Made by a program: the position numbers and the translations under genes. Under the pieces are notes generated by a model. That model saw only the letters and a list, made by a program, of their open reading frames with translations, made no database searches and was not told the origin of the DNA. DNA of 64,000 bases from Rhytidiadelphus loreus (taxonomy: Eukaryota > Streptophyta > Bryopsida > Hypnales > Hylocomiaceae), in assembly GCA_947034895.1 (NCBI GenBank), contig OX344763.1, positions 41,105,025 through 41,169,024 on the forward strand. Direction: 5' to 3'. Of the stretch, positions 27,245 to 39,644 are shown piece after piece; positions within the stretch are counted from its first letter, which is position 1, and each line of letters begins with the position of its first letter.

Positions 27245-27760
27245 CTTATGTTGAACGTCATCCGAGTATTGGAGACATTCGATATCCGGGTATATGGCAT
27301 CCACCCAGGTACGGGTATTTCGATTCTCGCAACTTCCAGGTATCTTTATACCATGCCCTGCACCATGCTGAACCTTTTGCGTGTCTTCTTCCCAGTTCCG
27401 GGCATTGTGCTATTTCTGTGTCCCGGTATGTTCCCGGTATATGGCATGCACAACCTTCCGGGTGTTTGAGTTCTCTCAAGTCTCTATCCACAAGATGCTG
27501 AAACCCAGTTTTTGCAAACCAAACCTCGTCAGACATCCGGGGGGGGTGTCTTAACCTAGTTCCGGGTATTTGAATATTCGACGTTTGGGCATATGGCCTC
27601 CACAACCCTCCGGGTATTTGGATTTTCTCTAGTTCCAAATGGTGAAACCCCTTGCTTGTGAGCCTTTCGTTCTGCGTACCGGTATTGCCAACATCCGATA
27701 TCCGTTTTTTCAGATTCTCTCATGTTCCGGGTATCCGTCTCAAAAGTTCCCTAAATCGTG
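27245..27760. repeat. Degenerate ~150-bp tandem repeat, 3 units and a partial
   Basis: The block ATATGGC(A/C)T(C/G)CAC recurs at 27292, 27439 and 27591. Each is followed by a CCGGGTATTT- or CCGGGTGTTT-like word and a TTCTC stretch, and lies about 30-60 nt after a GAACCCC- or GAAACCC-like word in at least two units. A further partial unit starts near 27640. Spacing is 147 and 152 bp. The array lies about 1 kb upstream of the importin start codon. No coding is supported in it. Confidence 0.7.
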
Positions 27761-28169
27761 GTCAGTTTTGGAGTCTTTCCCACTTGCAGTTATGTACTTT
27801 GTGCGAAAAAGTCGTAACTGTGGGCCTTTCAAAAAATCCACATTCTGTTCACACAACGGATAAGGTTAACTTAACAAGGGCAGATACAAAACCTCTAGAC
27901 CTAAAATCACACAAATACGCAATTCAATATGGTTCCATTATAATATCAATTTTTTTTTAAGGGTCTTGTTGGTAGTCTAAAGGGGACTTTAGATTCTCTT
28001 AGAATGCATTTTTTGGACACCATATGAATAAACTATAAATTTTCAAAGTTTTGAAAATAGGTAATTCTAAAATTGACCTTAGACTTTCATGAATAGTAAA
28101 ATAGTACATTCTAGGCAAGAATATGTAGTCATTGGTTTTAGAAAGCAATAGAAATTGGTTGTAATTACC
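27761..28169. other. AT-rich gap without recognisable features
   Basis: I see no gene or clear repeat here. It joins the degenerate tandem array to the TTAA-flanked element. Confidence 0.4.
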
Positions 28170-28173
28170 TTAA

Positions 28174-29085
28174 CCCCTAAAGTCCCATTGTCCCCTCGGA
28201 GGACAATTTGGAATTCGGGCAAGTTCCTATAGGCTGTAATTTTACCCTAATTTTTTTAAACTTCTTTGGAAGATAGAAAAGCTGATAAGCTTTGTGGGAA
28301 TATAATTTTTTATTTCAATTGGTGCCTGGAAACAAAAGTTATACCACAAAAAGCCTAAAACTGAACTCGGCGGGCAATACAAAAAATATTGCAAAAATTC
28401 AAAATAATTTTTTTTTTTTAAATTCTCAAAAATTATGTTTTTGTCTACATCTGAAGCTTTGATTCATTCCATTTTGATTAGTGATTTGAATGTTATGAAC
28501 AATCTTATTTTTAAGCCAATATAAGCATCTTTTTGAAAAAATAACTTATAGGATTCATTTCAAAATGCAATTTTCAAATTTTTTCAATTTTTTTTTTTGA
28601 AAAGGTTAAGTTTGCTTGCTAGAACAATCTCATCGTTGGGATTATTGTATTTCAATTCCATCTAAGAGCTATTAACAATTTAGTTTTCTTTCAATCTTGG
28701 ACCTACTTCTACTTGATAATTTTTTGAAGTATGAAAATCAAGTTGTTATTTTTTGAAAAAAAATTCTTAGACTCCCAACTCAATTCTTCAATACAATAAA
28801 TTTTAAATTCAAATTACATAGTGTACATTTTTTCCACAAATATAGATCAAAGTCATCTAAAATTGCAGTCCAATGTTAAAAAAAACTTGTTTTTTCAACT
28901 TTGAATGCTCATATCTCTCAATCTGTACGGTCAAACTTCATGAATTTTTTACCACATAATCTCAAACAAGTAAAGTTCAAGATCCTATAGTTCAGTTCAA
29001 AAAAAATTGTTTTTTTGGACAAATGCAATAGAAATGACAGTTTTGAGTGGTTTTTGACAGAAAAATGGCCTTGGGACTTTAGGGG
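28174..29085. mobile_element. TTAA-flanked inverted-repeat element, copy 2 (best preserved)
   Basis: The left end is CCCCTAAAGTCCC, the right end is its exact reverse complement GGGACTTTAGGGG, and TTAA flanks both sides (28170-28173, 29086-29089). The element is 912 bp, non-coding and AT-rich. Internal landmarks shared with other copies are a GGTGCC(T/C)GGAA.CAAAAGTTAT block near 28320 and TCATTCCATTTTGATTAGTG near 28463. A TTAA target is typical of piggyBac and Kolobok elements. No transposase is present, so the superfamily is unproven. Confidence 0.8.
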
Positions 29086-29089
29086 TTAA

Positions 29090-32000
29090 TTTACATCTTC
29101 AATGTTACATATTATAATTGAAAAAATAAACTTGAGACCAACCAAATTTGGTGCCAACAAGCCCAATCAAGAGTTGTAACTTTTGAAATCCATACCCTAA
29201 GTTAGGTTGTTTGTTTTGTTTGTTATAGTGAGATCTACTAGACTATGCATCTTCTGGTCACGTACTTCATATTGTTGGGCATAGACTTTGTTTGTGGCAT
29301 TTGGACCTATAGTGTGAAAGTTATTGAATTTCAAAGTTTTTATGAATTAAAAAATTAGAAATTTATTTTAATTTTAATTTTATTATACTATGGCAACAAT
29401 ATAGGGCACACTAGTTATGTTATTGTATTTCCATATTGAATTGCTTTTTCAAGTACCAAGTCCAATTTTTCTTAATTTTTAACTCTAAATATAAATTTTA
29501 TAGATTTTTTCATTAGATTTTTTCCAATGTTTTCAAGTTGAAACCATTTTTTTCCAATTCTACTAGCTAACAATGAACTAACCGATAGTTCTCCCTAAAC
29601 ATTGATCCACATCACTCAATTTGCTTAGAAGAGATTGTGGGCCTTTGGAAGACTATTTCACTACTATTTCCCTTGTTGAGAACTACAGTGACGCAGTCAG
29701 AATAAATAATAATAATTAAAAATTAATTAATTTTAAATTCTGAAAAAAATTAAAATCTTTTTAAAAAAAACTCAAAAAATTTATGAAAGTATTCATAAAA
29801 TATTTATATTTGACGTAGCAAGGTCTCGGCCACGTTACCAAATAGATTTTGGATTGTTCCCAAAGTTCCCAAAGAGTTCCCATATTCGAGAACTTGTAGT
29901 CTTTCAAAGGCCTCAAACTTCATCTAATGCTACATAAAACTTAATGTTTGAAAACATATGTTCCATTCCACCATTCACTTCCAATCCATAGCACCAAGTA
30001 GGATAGCTTAGAAATCCCTTTTAGAAATTTTGCACAATGCTTGCTTATATTTTTATATAATTTTATATTATTTACCAAAATTTCAATAAATTGATTATGA
30101 AAGACAATTGTGTTTTAAAGATTTTAATATTTACTCGAGTATTTATGTTGGATAAATGTGAACTTATTTGGACAAAATATTATCTAAAAGTACTTTGTTT
30201 ATCATTTAGGATACAACTTTAGAAGATTTAAGGGGCAATTTGAAACGATGATGAAGAATGTTTTGAAAACTTGTAAAATACAATTGATTTGGAAGTGCAA
30301 AAAAATTGACCCTCTTTGAACCTTTAATATTTCACTACTCCCTAATTATCTAAAAACCCTAAGTGCCCTCCTTCCTTCTTACTCCCACCAACCCATTTCT
30401 ATTTCGAATTCGAAGAATGTATACCAACGTGAACTTCAAGGACTTTTAATTTGGTCTATTACTTTTGATTGGAGGTTCCAAATTCCAAATGAATTTTAAT
30501 TCAAAATAACTCCTTCATTTTCTACATTTCTAAGATAGACTAATTTTGAAAAATGAAAATTTATCTTCCAAAAATTAGATCTAAGTTTTGCTTTGAACAT
30601 AATAACTTTCTTGACTTGACAATAGGTGGATATACTCCTCTACACCTATATAAAGTGTTGTACTTCTTGTCCTACTTGTATAAAGAACTTGCCTTCTTTC
30701 TCCATATTACAAACATAGACTAGCTTGTAAAGATATATGATATATATGTAATATAGTTTACTAGCAAGATTTGCTTAAAAGTGTGTTCAAAGAATGTCAA
30801 ATATTCACTACATTGAAATTAAATGTCAATTCAATTTTAAAAAGAATTGTAATCAATACTTTAGTATTTGTTTCAATGAACTTTCCAATATGCAATAGTT
30901 TCAAAAGAAGTGAGATATATGTATATGCCCCTTACACAATTTGAGATTTATTGTGAAGGATTAGACATATGCCTTGACCTCTTCAATCCATCATATGTTT
31001 ATTTTTTAAAAGATATAGATAAGTTTGACCACCTCATTTTTTTAATATTCAATACAAAATTTTAAGCATATGCCAATATTTATTGTTCCATTTCATATTT
31101 ATTACAGAAGATTAAGTTAATTCCTAATTTCTTCACTCCATCTTATGCTTATTGTAAAGGGATGTGCATATGTATGACCCATTGAATCCATTGTATGTTT
31201 ATTGTAAAGGAAATTAGGGGTGTATGACACAAATAGGTTTTGTATTGATTTGAAACTAGCAATATTTTGTTAGACAATATATAGATTTATTCTAGTATAA
31301 GGATGCAAGGATGAGAGGTTCACCTTCCTCAAGTTGGATCTATCATCGAGAGTGTAGAAGCCCTTAGGCAATTTTGAAACCTCATGGACTTGTGTAAACA
31401 TTCTTCAAGGATGACATATAAAAGCAAGTTTTAACCCTAAATGCCCAAGTCTTTTCAAATGTATTTTGACCATGAAAAAAGAGTATGGGCTTGTAGTTTT
31501 TCCTACTAAAGCAAATTGTTTCTTTTTTCAAATCTAACCATGTAGATGTTTAAAGAGCTTGCTTATTAGTATGCATACCAATTTTGAGTGCAAAATTACA
31601 AAGGAGTTGTGAGATTCATAACAAGAGAAATTTATATTTTTTATTTTTAGTATTTTGCCCCTCTCCACAATGTTTTAGAAATTTGCACATAAATTTTTTG
31701 GGGGATTAGAGGTGACATGAACAATTACAAATTGAATTAGCACACTGAAATGCACTTTCAAAATATTTAATTTCACATGAAAAGCTATCAAATTCATTAT
31801 ACAATCCACCTTGCAATTTTCTTTATAAGTAAAAATTGTAAATAACTCCAAAATAACACTTGCATATTTAGATTTTCAATGGTGAAGACCATGAAAACAC
31901 TTTACACTTTACATTGGGACCATTTTCAAATCAAATGGATAAGTACAATTTCTTAGATCTCAAATTAAGTGAAATTGACAAGTTTGCTCAAAGTCGAGAA

Positions 32001-32269
32001 ATGAAGTAAAATTAGCAAGCTTAACTCTTCTACTACTGGACATATAGGGCTTTGAAGACCTCTCAAAAATCAAATGTTTACCTTTTTCAGTGAAAAATAA
32101 AAAATTTCAATAGTTGACCTTCAAAACTGCCCGAATTTTTTTTTAAACAGTCAAACAAATTTCACTCCCCACTCCCAAATGAGCCTAAAATATGAAATCG
32201 ACCATATATGCTCAGTTGGGCATTTAAAGGTTAAGTTAGCACAACTTGAAAAAGATTAGAAGTGGATTT
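29090..32269. other. AT-rich gene-less stretch with short degenerate repeats
   Basis: No gene is supported. Around 30940-31215 a word of the form CATC(T)TATG(T/C)TTATT(G)TAAAGG repeats several times. The part at about 31430-31600 has an inverted, diverged counterpart inside the large hAT element (about 53690-53840), with CATGTAGATGTTTA and ATGGGCTT(G/T)TAGT in common. Confidence 0.5.
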
Positions 32270-33210
32270 TAAACTTGACTCCCCCTCCAAAGATTTGTAC
32301 AAAAACATTCCCATTTGATTTTCTCTATTCTCCAAACATCATTGTACTTATGTATTATTTACCACCCTCATCTAAAATTTAAAAATAGACAAAAGAGATT
32401 TAAATTAGAACTTCCCTCGGAACTTCCCCTCTTGAATTATGCAAATCTCTAAAAGTCATCTTACCGGGATATTATTCATAAAGTGGATTTAAAATACAAA
32501 ATAATAAATGTAGATTTTAGAAAGAACTTTTCGATTTGAATTTCACTATTCTCCAAGCATCATCAATTCATCATACTCATTTATTATTTACCACCTTAAT
32601 TTCAAGCCTAAAAATTAGAGGGAAGAAATCTAAATTAGAACTTCTCCTCTTGGTTTATGAAAATGTCAAAGAATCATTCTAACATTGCATTACTTATCAA
32701 ATGAATTTTAAAGTACAAAATAATAGATGCAAATTTTAGTAAAATTTTCCCATTTGATTTTCTCTATTCTCTGAGCATCATCATATTCATATTTTATTTA
32801 CTAATTTCTACCTTGATCTCAAACTTAAAAAATAGAGGCCTAAAGACATTTAAATACAAACTTCCCTTTCTAATTTGAACACACATTAAAGATTCATCAT
32901 ACTCATATTATTTATCAAGTGGATTTTAAAATTGAAATTCAAAGGGAAGACATTGCAAATAAAACTTCTATTTCCATTTCAGCAACTTTCAAATAAAACC
33001 ATACCAACGACAACAACATATTGTTTATTAAGTTGAATAAAGAATGATGTGCAAGGGTCTAAATGTCTAATGGAGGAGATTTAGGAAAGTCTTTTTCCAT
33101 TTTATTTAATTTTCCTCCACCAATCATCTTAATTATGCACCATTTACTATGTTGGGTTCAAAATTAAAATTAAGAGGGAAGACATTGTAAATAAAATTTC
33201 TCCTTTCCAT
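32270..33210. repeat. ~220-230-bp degenerate tandem array, first copy
   Basis: About four units. Each contains a CCATTTGATTTTCTCTATTCTC-type block split by indels, then ATTATTTACCACC, then GAGGGAAGA, AACTTC(C/T)CCTC and GATTTTAAA(A/G)TACAAAATAATA. Units start near 32310, 32530, 32750 and, decayed, 32960. The same repeat occurs at 45600-46340, so it is part of a larger repeated block. Non-coding. Confidence 0.75.
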
Positions 33211-35019
33211 TTTGTGAATCATCTTACACTATGCTATGGTTGATTATTTAGAATCATTTAAAATATAATGGAATATGACATTTCATGGAATATTTAGAAA
33301 TGAATTCTTGGTCATATTTTGAATAGTTCAAAAAATATTAATACAATGTTTTTGAATTGCAAAAAATCACAATGAAATATGGAATATGAAAAAAGTCCTA
33401 TACTGGAACATCCTTTATTCAAGGCAATATTCTATCTACTGCTCATCCTGATGCTTTTTACCATGAAGATGATTGTATCTATTTTTTTTAAGTTGGACAG
33501 ATCATATCTCACCCTCCCATTTTTTTCAAAACACATACAACTTATTTTTTTCCAAGTCATTGAGAGACCTGAGGTAAGCTTGTACGTACTGACAACTATG
33601 TAGATATGTTTGCAAATCTTTCCTTCTATATATTTTTTTCCTTGAGACATAGAGTTCAACAAGGTAACAATGTTTGGTAGGAATATTTGCTATAAGTTAT
33701 GCAAAACATTCCAAATCACTACACTACTAGTGATACATTTGTCTATCCATTTTTCAACATTTTTTGTACTAGAGAGTTTCTATAAGCAATATGGAAGTAT
33801 GTGGTTAGCTAAGTGACTATGAAAATCGCTCCAAGAAGTTGCGGTCCTCACATGTGCCCGTCCCAAGAACAAAACAAGACAATGTAGTGTTAGTGAGGTG
33901 CACAAGGTGTCTTCAGACCACATCGCATGCTATTAACTTTTACAAGGTACAATTTACATAATCATAGCAAAAACAACCATACATCATACATTCCTACAAT
34001 CCTACAATTGCTAATTTTATAGAAAAAACTGATTGTAACCAATGCGTTGTGATGCAGCCATGACGTTCCCTCCAGCCAGAAACTCACTACCACAGTGCTA
34101 GTTTATGAAACAAGGTCACAGATCAGCCTCTCGCACTCCTTGTAATGTCAACCTCTACTACTAGCTCAGTCAGTTGTGAGTGTCTAAAGAGCCAATGGAT
34201 ATGAAGCTTTGAACAGGGAGATAATCAAGCTCTATGGATCTTGATAACTAAGTTCATGTAAGACTCCAGTAGAAGAACTCAAACATTTTCTTCAAATTTT
34301 GAAGGTACAACTATTGTGATGTCAGGGTGTTTCTTCCCGGTGGCATTCAGCTCCCATAGCCGTTTTGATGAACTAGTTGTCACATGTAATAAGCCTCCAA
34401 TATGAGCTCAGATTTGCTTTAATTACAAGCATGTTTAACTTCTTGGGCTCTAATTTTTGGATCTTTACTCTGCATTTGTACAGTATGTAAGGCCAAGCCG
34501 GCCAAGCTTATGAGCTGTAACAGCCTTGTTCAGTTAACCATCATATGCTATGATTTAAATTACCACAGCTTATCTTAATTAATGTAACTCTTACTGGCAT
34601 GTCGTCATTGTGGCTATGAAAATTGATAATACAGAAATGCTGTCATCATTTATTACATGTGACTGAAAATAATATATTTCCTAGTCACGAAACTAACACT
34701 AGATTATGAAATCTGGAAAAAAATAAAAAAAAATAAAAAAAAAATAAATTTGAAATACATAATTTTGGTATGGCAAACAAATATAATGTGTATTTCTAGG
34801 ATTTAGGGTTTAAAGTTTAGGGTTTAGGTTTTGGGAAGACCTTTCACACTGCTCCAAATAATAATTTACTAATGACACACTAGTACTTTAATGGTAATTC
34901 ACATCTAAGATTTAATATAAAATCACTAAACATAATTATAAGATAGAAAGAAATTTTAGAAAATCAGATTTGCAAATGCTGTAGTATTTGGCTTAATGTC
35001 ATGTTTGCATTTTGAAGCG
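33211..35019. other. Gene-less; includes a less AT-rich island at about 33830-34560
   Basis: No open frame of note. From 33830 to 34560 base composition is more even than on either side, which may mark a captured gene fragment or an old non-coding RNA, but I recognise nothing. Near 34800 a few TTTAGGG-like words occur, too few and too irregular for a telomeric repeat. Confidence 0.35.
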
Positions 35020-35560
35020 GTAATCTGATGCGACTGTGGGTAGAGCAACCTCTTGTCATCGGCAACCTCATAAGGGCAACTATTTGTCTAGGGCAACCTC
35101 TGGTGGAGGTGAGAGTCATCCGAAATGGTTAGATTTTGTGTTCTAAAGGAGATTTGGGGTCTAGACAACCTAAAGTAGGAGAACTCGTCTTGGATGACTT
35201 CTAAGGGCAACTACTTGTCTAGCGCGACCGCAGGTGGAGGTGAGTGCCATTGCCTTCTCTTTGTTCCAAAATTGGCTAGGTTTTGTATTTTGGAAGAGAT
35301 TTGGGGTCTAGGCAACTTTGGGTGGGCCACTTCTTCTCTTGGGCGACTTCTAAGAAGGGACCTCTTGTCTAGGGCAACTTTGGGTAGAACATGAAGTTAT
35401 TTTTTTACTTATAACATTTCAATACTTTATATATTATAGACAACTTTAGGTCTAGGGTGACCTTAATTGGTTGAATGTCTTATTATCTTGGAGGACCTAT
35501 TGTGGGCGATCTCATGTGAGGTGGGAGCTATCGCCTTTTCTTTTTCAAAGAAATGGTTAT
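35020..35560. repeat. Degenerate GGGCAACC/GGGCGACC tandem array, first copy
   Basis: The words GGGCAACCTC, GGGGTCTAGGCAAC and GGTGGAGGTGAG alternate. Two unit-like blocks (from about 35110 and 35230) carry GGTGGAGGTGAG, then CCATTG, then CCAAAATTGGCTAGG. It is the decayed counterpart of the array at 46765-47510, and similar AT-rich flanks follow both. The frames open inside it are repeat artefacts. Confidence 0.7.
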
Positions 35561-36429
35561 GCTTTGTAGTCTCTCATATGTTTAATGATTGGAGAGCAAA
35601 AGGTAGAGGTTTATGTATAATCATCCTATTATGTTTTGGCAAATTTGGCAATTAGAAAGGGATTCCAAACCTCTTCATCCTTTTTCCAATCTACTTGGAT
35701 AATTATTATTAATATTTTTTTGTCTCAGGGTCCTCAGACATCATAAAGACTTTAGAACAAATTATCTTCTAAAGTTTTGAAAACCATTTGCTATTTATTT
35801 CCTCTCCCATTTCTTTTATTGCGTTGTAGTTGTTGAAGAGCCTGCATCAATTAGTTTTTATTTACTATTTTTCCTAGTACAAATATTAAATTAGAAAATA
35901 AAAATTTAATATGTATTCCCAACTTATTTTTTCAACATATAATAGAAAATTGCAACTTGAAAGTTGTAGGATCTACATGTTTTGGGGTAAAATGTTTGAA
36001 CGATGAAATCTAATCATTTAGAAAAGGTTGAAAATACTTCTTTTTGAAGTTTAGGCATTTTGAACTTGAAATTGGTAAAAAATTTATTTTGAAAGTTTAG
36101 GAGAGTGTACTCATACAAATTAACTAAAGGATAGTATGTTTAGATTTGCTTTGAAGACAAGTATTTTGAAGCAATTTTGTACCTTTAAATATATTTGTCC
36201 TCCTAAGGTTAAAGGAAACAACTAAAAGTGACATCACTAAGTATATGGTGACATAATGACATGTGCTTCTAATTCAAAGTTGGGCTCCAACAAGTGAGGA
36301 CGGAGATTATACATTTTTCAATGAGAGATCCCAAGTGGAAATAAATATTTGACTATGTGGTCTACAATAAAAGGACTCTTTTGGTTTTAGTTACCTATAA
36401 TAAGGCCGTAGGTGCTACTTTAGAGACAC
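35561..36429. other. AT-rich flank of the first large repeat copy
   Basis: No gene. The stretch after the array (TCTTAAAA- and TTTATTTCCTCTCCCATTTCTTT-like words near 35800) resembles 47560-47730 in the second copy, supporting one duplicated block. Confidence 0.5.
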
Positions 36430-36557
36430 TCATCCATGCAACTACTCGAATATGACAATGGAATATTTGAAAACACATTAGTAATGAGGTACTTTGTGAG
36501 GAAGTTGGATGTAGTCATTGAGCCTGATTCAAAGAAGCAAGTAATATGTAGATAGGT
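36430..36557 (+). pseudogene. Decayed coding fragment of unknown family, first copy
   Basis: One frame reads YDNGIFENTLVMRYFVRKL and then VVIEPDSKKQVICR before a stop. The second copy, at 63421-63528, reads YDNEVFENTLTVRYFVRKL and then GDLIEPNLKKQLICG. The two agree better as protein than chance would allow, and several differences are conservative. That supports a former coding region in the large repeat unit. I do not recognise the family. Confidence 0.5.
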
Positions 36558-36911
36558 GGTGAACCTACTCATGGATAAACTATGGTTGATAAAGCCCCTG
36601 AAGTAGTTTTTTGCATTGATGTTTTGTAATAGGACATGTTGTTATTATGTTAGCACAAATAGAAACATAGGCCACATTGCATGCTTCCAAATTTTGAAAA
36701 GCAATGTAAATATATTAAACACTTTTTATATAATGTGTCATTTAAAAAAAAATTGAATATTCTAAACGCTAGATGCCAAGGTCTATGTATTGAATCTTGA
36801 ATTTGAATTTTTTTGTGCAAATATTTTGTAATTTTTTCCAAACAATGTATTCTAAATTATTTGCTTCTAAACTAATGTGTGAAAGTTTACAAAAGTAAAG
36901 TTGAATTTTAA

Positions 36912-37860
36912 CCCCTAAAGGACCAACTTGAGTCCTTTTAGAGGACTTTAAAGAGTTCAGGTAGGTGCATATAGTTTCAATTTTCATTTTGATTTTTAAA
37001 ATTTTTTGGGAAGATAGAAGAGTACATCATCTTTGTAAGAATATAATTGTTTCTTCAATTGGTGTCCAGAAGCAAAAGTTATGCCACCCTAAGCTAAAAA
37101 TAGAGGTGAGCAAGTAGCACAAAAATTACAATAAGTCAATTAAAATTAAATTTTTTTTAGTCAAATATTATATTTTTGTCTACATGTGAAGCTTTGGTTC
37201 ATTCCATTTGGACTAGTGATGAAAAAATTATGGACAATCTTGTTTTTCAGACAATTGAAACAACTTTTTGAAAAAATAACTTATATGATTCATTTTTTAA
37301 TACAATTTATACAATTTTTTTTAAAATTGTTTAACATGGTTAAGTTTGTTTGCTAGAACAATCTCACCATTGTGCTTATTGTGTTTCAATTTCAACTTAG
37401 AGCTATTAACAATTTAGTTTTTCATTCAATCATGGACCAACTTCTACTCAACAATTTTTTAAAGAATGAAAATCAAGTGTGTTTTTATTGAAATTTTTTT
37501 CCCAAGACTTTCAACTCAATTTTTTATCATATTTTAAAAAAAATTGAAAGTTTGTAGTGCAATTTTTTTCCCACAAATGGTGGTCAAAGTCATCTGAAAT
37601 TGCAAGCCAAGGTTCAAGTTTTTTTTCTAACTTTGAATGTTGATATTTCCAAACTATATGGCCAAACTTCATGAAATTTTTACCACATGATCTTAGACAA
37701 CTTAAGTTCGGGATCTTTTGGTTAGATTCCCTAAAAAATATTTTTTCTATTTTCTTGGATGAAAGTAGCAGAAGTGGCAGTTTTGAATTGCAATACAAAT
37801 CACCCCTACGAGAGGTCGCCCCTACACGCACTCTCCTACCCGTATGCGCCCCTTGAGTTT
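36912..37860. mobile_element. TTAA-type element, copy 3 (right end replaced by GGTCGCCCC tail)
   Basis: The left end is CCCCTAAAGGACC after TTAA (36908-36911). The interior matches the 28174 copy (TTCATTCCATTTGGACTAGTG near 37198, ATTGGTGTCCAGAAGCAAAA near 37060). After GGCAGTTTTGAATTG (37785) the typical right end is missing, and the sequence turns into ACCCCTACGAGAGGTCGCCCC. A similar GC-rich tail is seen on the inverted copy at 44480-45405. The exact right border is not fixed. Confidence 0.6.
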
Positions 37861-38497
37861 GCCTTGTAGATGCCACATGACATCTTTGCTCGCGCTCTAC
37901 TAGACATTGTGTGACGTCGATCTTTTGCGGTGTCGCCCAATACAATCCTGATTGTACACTTGTTGGACAATGAATGACTATATGCTAATCTTGCCATTGA
38001 AAAGATGATTGTGACATGTATCATGTCATGACCAAGCACCTGTAGTGAGTAACATCACCTTTGCCATGAACCTTTTGCCCTTTGCAATGCAATGAAGTTC
38101 CTCCTCATCGTTTGCTAGATAAGACTACTTCACATTCTTATTGAAATTGAACTATTTTTTATCCAAGTGGATTTTATTCTTCATGAACTTAAATTGTCCC
38201 ATGTTGTTCAAGTGTGACATGCAATATTGGACGCAACCAATCTTATTAACATCCGCCAAGTACGATTTGATGGTACTAGAATGTGGTTTAATGAACTTGT
38301 CCACCTTGATATGGCAAAGGACTTTGTTTTTGAACATTTGCAAATGAGTAGTGAGTGACCAGATGTTCTACCTTTGCGTGAGCGAGATGGCCTTCACGGC
38401 TTCTAAGTCCAACAACCACTTCTTCTTTCCAACCTAACTACTCTTGTGCCTTCACAAATCTCCCACTAAGTTTTCAACTGCTAAAGATTCCCACCCC
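37861..38497 (-). pseudogene. Decayed minus-strand coding-like fragment, unknown
   Basis: On the minus strand, 38343-38152 keeps a 63-codon frame (KVLCHIKVDKFIKPHSST, then SYLADVNKIGCVQYCMSHLN). Further coding-like bits before and after it are broken by stops and shifts (for example WLLDLEAVKAI near 38410 and HCIAKGKRFMAKV near 38080). Base composition is more even than in the surroundings. It may be a fragment of a transposon or of a captured gene; I do not recognise it. Confidence 0.35.
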
Positions 38498-38608
38498 CAG
38501 GGTTGATGAATTTGAACATCCAAAGGCAAATCATGTCCAAATGTCCAGATTTTGCGGATGCTTGAACACAATAGATGGCATCTGTCCAATGATCAATCGG
38601 ACGGACCT

Positions 38609-39167
38609 CGGGGGGGTCATTTAGAATGTCCATTAGAAACCACGTGCAAACAAACTTTAGACCTCCTATATATTTTTTGAATTTTAAATAAAACAAAATT
38701 AAAAAAATATGAATAGATTTTACTACTTTGAAAGTTTATGTTTTGAATTATTGATATTTTTATTTGTTAATAATAATTAGTTACAAATTTTTGAAGTAAA
38801 AAGATACATTGTAGAACTAAAAAATAACTTTCACACCCCTATATTATATAAGAAAAAATTGTCTAACAAATGAACAAAAAATTTCTAAAAATAATTCGTT
38901 ATTGGAAGCTCATTTTGAGTTGAATATTGACTCAATGGTCATCTAAATGTGTCCTCTATAATTATTTGAGTTGAAAAACATGCCATTTTAGTTCATTTTC
39001 AACCTCTTCTAGAAATCATTTCATATTTTATTTGAGTTGGAAATTTTGGAAATAGAAAGCTATAGTCATTATTAAACAATGTTCAAAATTTTAGGTTGAA
39101 ATTATAGTTTATTAGGAACCACTTGTTTGCACGTGGTTTGTTATAGCAGAACAAAGTGCACCCCCCG
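38609..39167. mobile_element. 559-bp MITE with ~45-bp inverted ends
   Basis: The ends start CGGGGGG and share AAACCACGTGCAAACAA about 30 bp in, in opposite orientation (38637-38653 and 39115-39131). The interior is AT-rich and non-coding. The flanks (GGACGGACCT on the left, ATGGACGGACGG on the right) are terminal CGGACGG sequence of the truncated hAT element, so it inserted there. I could not define the target duplication. Confidence 0.75.
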
Positions 39168-39644
39168 ATGGACGGACGGACGAGTGGGAATAGCAGACAA
39201 AAGGGGCTGTAGCCTTATAGAAACTTTTGAAAATGAGTTTTGACCTTTCAGGCTTTTGGTTTAAGAACCTCTTAAGTTGGAATTCTCATTGAAAATGGTG
39301 CAAACCGCACAGTCAACCTCGTTATTTTCTTCATTTCCAAAATTATCAAAAAAAAGGAAAATTATGAAGCCAAAAGTGTTGCATTATACAATTACATTTC
39401 CATATATATAATGCTTCATTCAAAAAATAATGCACACAATCTAATTTTATTGGATTGAGCTTGGATATTGGAAAACAAAAAACCGTGATGGTATTTTGAA
39501 CATTAATAAGTTCACTTGTTCTACAATGAAAGGTTCAAACAATCAATTGCTATTATATGCTTTTATGTATCAATGTATCATGAACACTTGAACACCTAAG
39601 TATACATCCCTTCAATCCCTAAGACTGGTAATCACTATCTTCTT

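Noticed and set aside
27258..27638. 126-codon minus-strand frame upstream of the importin gene
   Set aside because: It reads through a degenerate tandem repeat and shows no domain or start context.
34796..34840. TTTAGGG words suggesting an interstitial telomere repeat
   Set aside because: Only a few irregular units. Expected by chance in this AT-rich DNA.
37511..37945. 144-codon minus-strand frame
   Set aside because: It lies over the interior and GC-rich tail of a TTAA-type element, and the other copies do not keep this frame open.
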